From DATHVI01 sp035461385 (GTDB taxonomy: Bacteria; Actinomycetota; Thermoleophilia; Solirubrobacterales; 70-9), in assembly GCA_035461385.1 (NCBI GenBank), contig DATHVI010000130.1, positions 1 through 16,482 of the forward strand: DNA of 16,482 nucleotides. Direction: 5' to 3'. Shown in pieces: positions 15,666 through 16,482 of this stretch. Under the pieces are notes generated by a model. The model made no database searches, had not been told where the DNA came from, and saw only the letters and a program-made list of their open reading frames with translations. A program made the translations under genes and the position numbers. Numbering within the stretch: position 1 is the stretch's first letter; each line of letters starts with the position of its first letter.

Positions 15666-16090
15666 CAGCGCACCATCCCCTGATGGGCGATCTCGAGCGT
15701 CTCGGTGGCGAGGTCGTTGGCGCCGGCGTTGAGCGTCGGGCCCTCCCACTTGACCGGGAGCGCGGCGGCGAACGACCACGAGCGCACCCGCCTCCCGCCC
15801 GGGCCCATCAGATCGATCGTGACCTTGGGACGGGCGCTCTCCTGCTCGAGCTTGAGCAACCACTCGAGCAGCGCCTCCTCCTCGGTGATCCCCCGCTTGA
15901 GGACCAGGTTCGGATACTTCATCGGACCGGGGAGCTTGTGGACGAAGTCGTTCAGGCCGCCCTCCTGGTGCTCGGTGACCTCGATCTCGACGCTGAGGCC
16001 GGAGCACTCGGAGAAGCGCCCGACGGTGACCCCGTCGATCTCGACCTTGAACGCCAGGCCGCCGACCGGCTCTATTGCGGAGTCAGGCAT
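15665..16090 (-). CDS. inner tube protein, phage tail region/gp19 family (Afp1/Afp5-type)
   Basis: A 141-residue tail-tube subunit of the TIGR02241 type. The family pattern is clear: FKVEIDGVTVGRFSECSGLS (14-33), then a GG-x-NDFVHKLPG segment (44-55), YPNLVLKRGITEEEALLEWL (59-78), and RSWSFAAALPVKWEGPTLNA (103-122). It could be the main tube (Afp1-like) or the tube-initiating copy (Afp5-like). Because it directly precedes LysM and VgrG, the Afp5-like position is more likely, with a main tube gene upstream outside the window. It starts six bases after the upstream stop, with a GAGG purine stretch in the gap. Confidence 0.94.
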   Translation of the reverse strand: MPDSAIEPVGGLAFKVEIDGVTVGRFSECSGLSVEIEVTEHQEGGLNDFVHKLPGPMKYPNLVLKRGITEEEALLEWLLKLEQESARPKVTIDLMGPGGRRVRSWSFAAALPVKWEGPTLNAGANDLATETLEIAHQGMVR

Positions 16091-16096
16091 CGAGCC

Positions 16097-16482
16097 TCAT
16101 CGGTGCAGGTCTCCAAGCAGGTCGCCGATTCGCTCGCGCTCGAGCAGCAGCTCCCGCCGCAGGCGCTCGGCGAACTGCTCGTAGAGCTCGTCGATGTCGG
16201 GGCCGGTGGCCGGCGGCGGCGGCTCGGGGGGCGGCGGCGCAGCCCGAGCCGCCTGACGGGCGACGATCGGCACGGCGGGGCGAGTGGTGAACGCCGGCCT
16301 CGAAGCGGAGACGTCCGGCGCCGCCGCAGCCGGCGCGCGAGCGGGAGCGGAGCCAGTCGCGGACCGGGTCCGCGCCGGCGTCGGGCTGACCGTGGACACG
16401 TCCTCGGTGCCCTCGGCCGAGGTGAGCGCGGCGGTCCGGTCCGCCGGCGCCGGGCGGCGGACGCGCACCGGTACCCGCGACC
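16097..16482 (-). CDS. Ala/Pro-rich hypothetical protein with helical C-terminus (5' end outside window)
   Basis: The frame is open to the right edge with no stop. A GTG at 16468 could be a start, but the frame continues upstream of it (S-R-V-P), so the gene is treated as partial. About 90 residues are low-complexity Ala/Pro/Thr/Arg-rich and probably disordered. The last 35 (from DIDELYEQFAERLRREL to DLLGDLHR) form a charged amphipathic helix. It is not recognised as a known family. Its position immediately before the tube gene, with a 6-base gap, makes it part of the CIS operon. A small helical structural or chaperone-like role, or a disordered linker between particle parts, is possible. Composition alone cannot decide. 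Confidence 0.6.
   Translation of the reverse strand, partial: SRVPVRVRRPAPADRTAALTSAEGTEDVSTVSPTPARTRSATGSAPARAPAAAAPDVSASRPAFTTRPAVPIVARQAARAAPPPPEPPPPATGPDIDELYEQFAERLRRELLLERERIGDLLGDLHR

Noticed and set aside
1..16482. tRNA, rRNA, CRISPR array, insertion sequence or attachment site
   Set aside because: No cloverleaf, rRNA-like stretch, regularly spaced repeat, transposase or flanking direct repeat was found on reading both strands.

Overview
The window is very GC-rich, with G or C at almost every third codon position. It looks like the chromosome of a high-GC actinobacterium. Thermoleophilia/Solirubrobacterales would fit, but nothing in the window fixes the taxon. There are two divisions: two housekeeping-type genes on the + strand (1-4345), and one long, tightly coupled operon on the - strand (16482 down to 4440) that encodes the baseplate part of a phage-tail-like contractile injection system (CIS) plus three accessory genes.

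+ strand: the C-terminal ~60% of uvrA (nucleotide excision repair ATPase, cut by the left edge); a 342-bp intergenic region with a perfect 9-bp hairpin and a possible promoter; and a 750-aa MMPL/RND membrane transporter. A perfect 12-bp-stem hairpin (4401-4430) separates the transporter from the convergent CIS operon and probably terminates both.

- strand, in transcription order from the right edge: an Ala/Pro-rich protein with a helical C-terminus (cut by the edge), a gp19-type inner tube protein, an Afp7-like LysM tube/baseplate adaptor, a VgrG-like spike, a gp25-like baseplate protein, a baseplate J-type wedge protein and a P2 gpI/Afp12-like tail protein. Then come a membrane protein (zinc ribbon, Ig-like domains, one TM helix, three PASTA repeats, TolB-like propeller), a zinc ribbon-FHA-PqqD-like-M50 intramembrane metalloprotease and a signal-less peptidoglycan hydrolase with two different catalytic domains. 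Junctions are ATGA, TGATG or abutting, with one 9-nt gap and one 14-nt overlap, so the last three genes belong to the CIS transcription unit. Sheath, AAA+ ATPase, tape measure, terminator and PAAR genes are not seen and would have to lie beyond 16482 or elsewhere.

How it may work together (inference): the tube, LysM, VgrG, gp25, J and tail-I proteins build the baseplate and inner tube. The PASTA protein could link a cytosolic CIS to the membrane and peptidoglycan. The FHA-M50 protein could control or process membrane-bound or leader-bearing partners. The two-headed muralytic enzyme is the best candidate for cargo or for a cell-wall opening factor. The most unusual signal is a leader-peptide-like N-terminus on the muralytic protein next to a PqqD-like (leader-binding type) domain on the protease. 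It suggests an undescribed layer of cargo recognition or control in a CIS.
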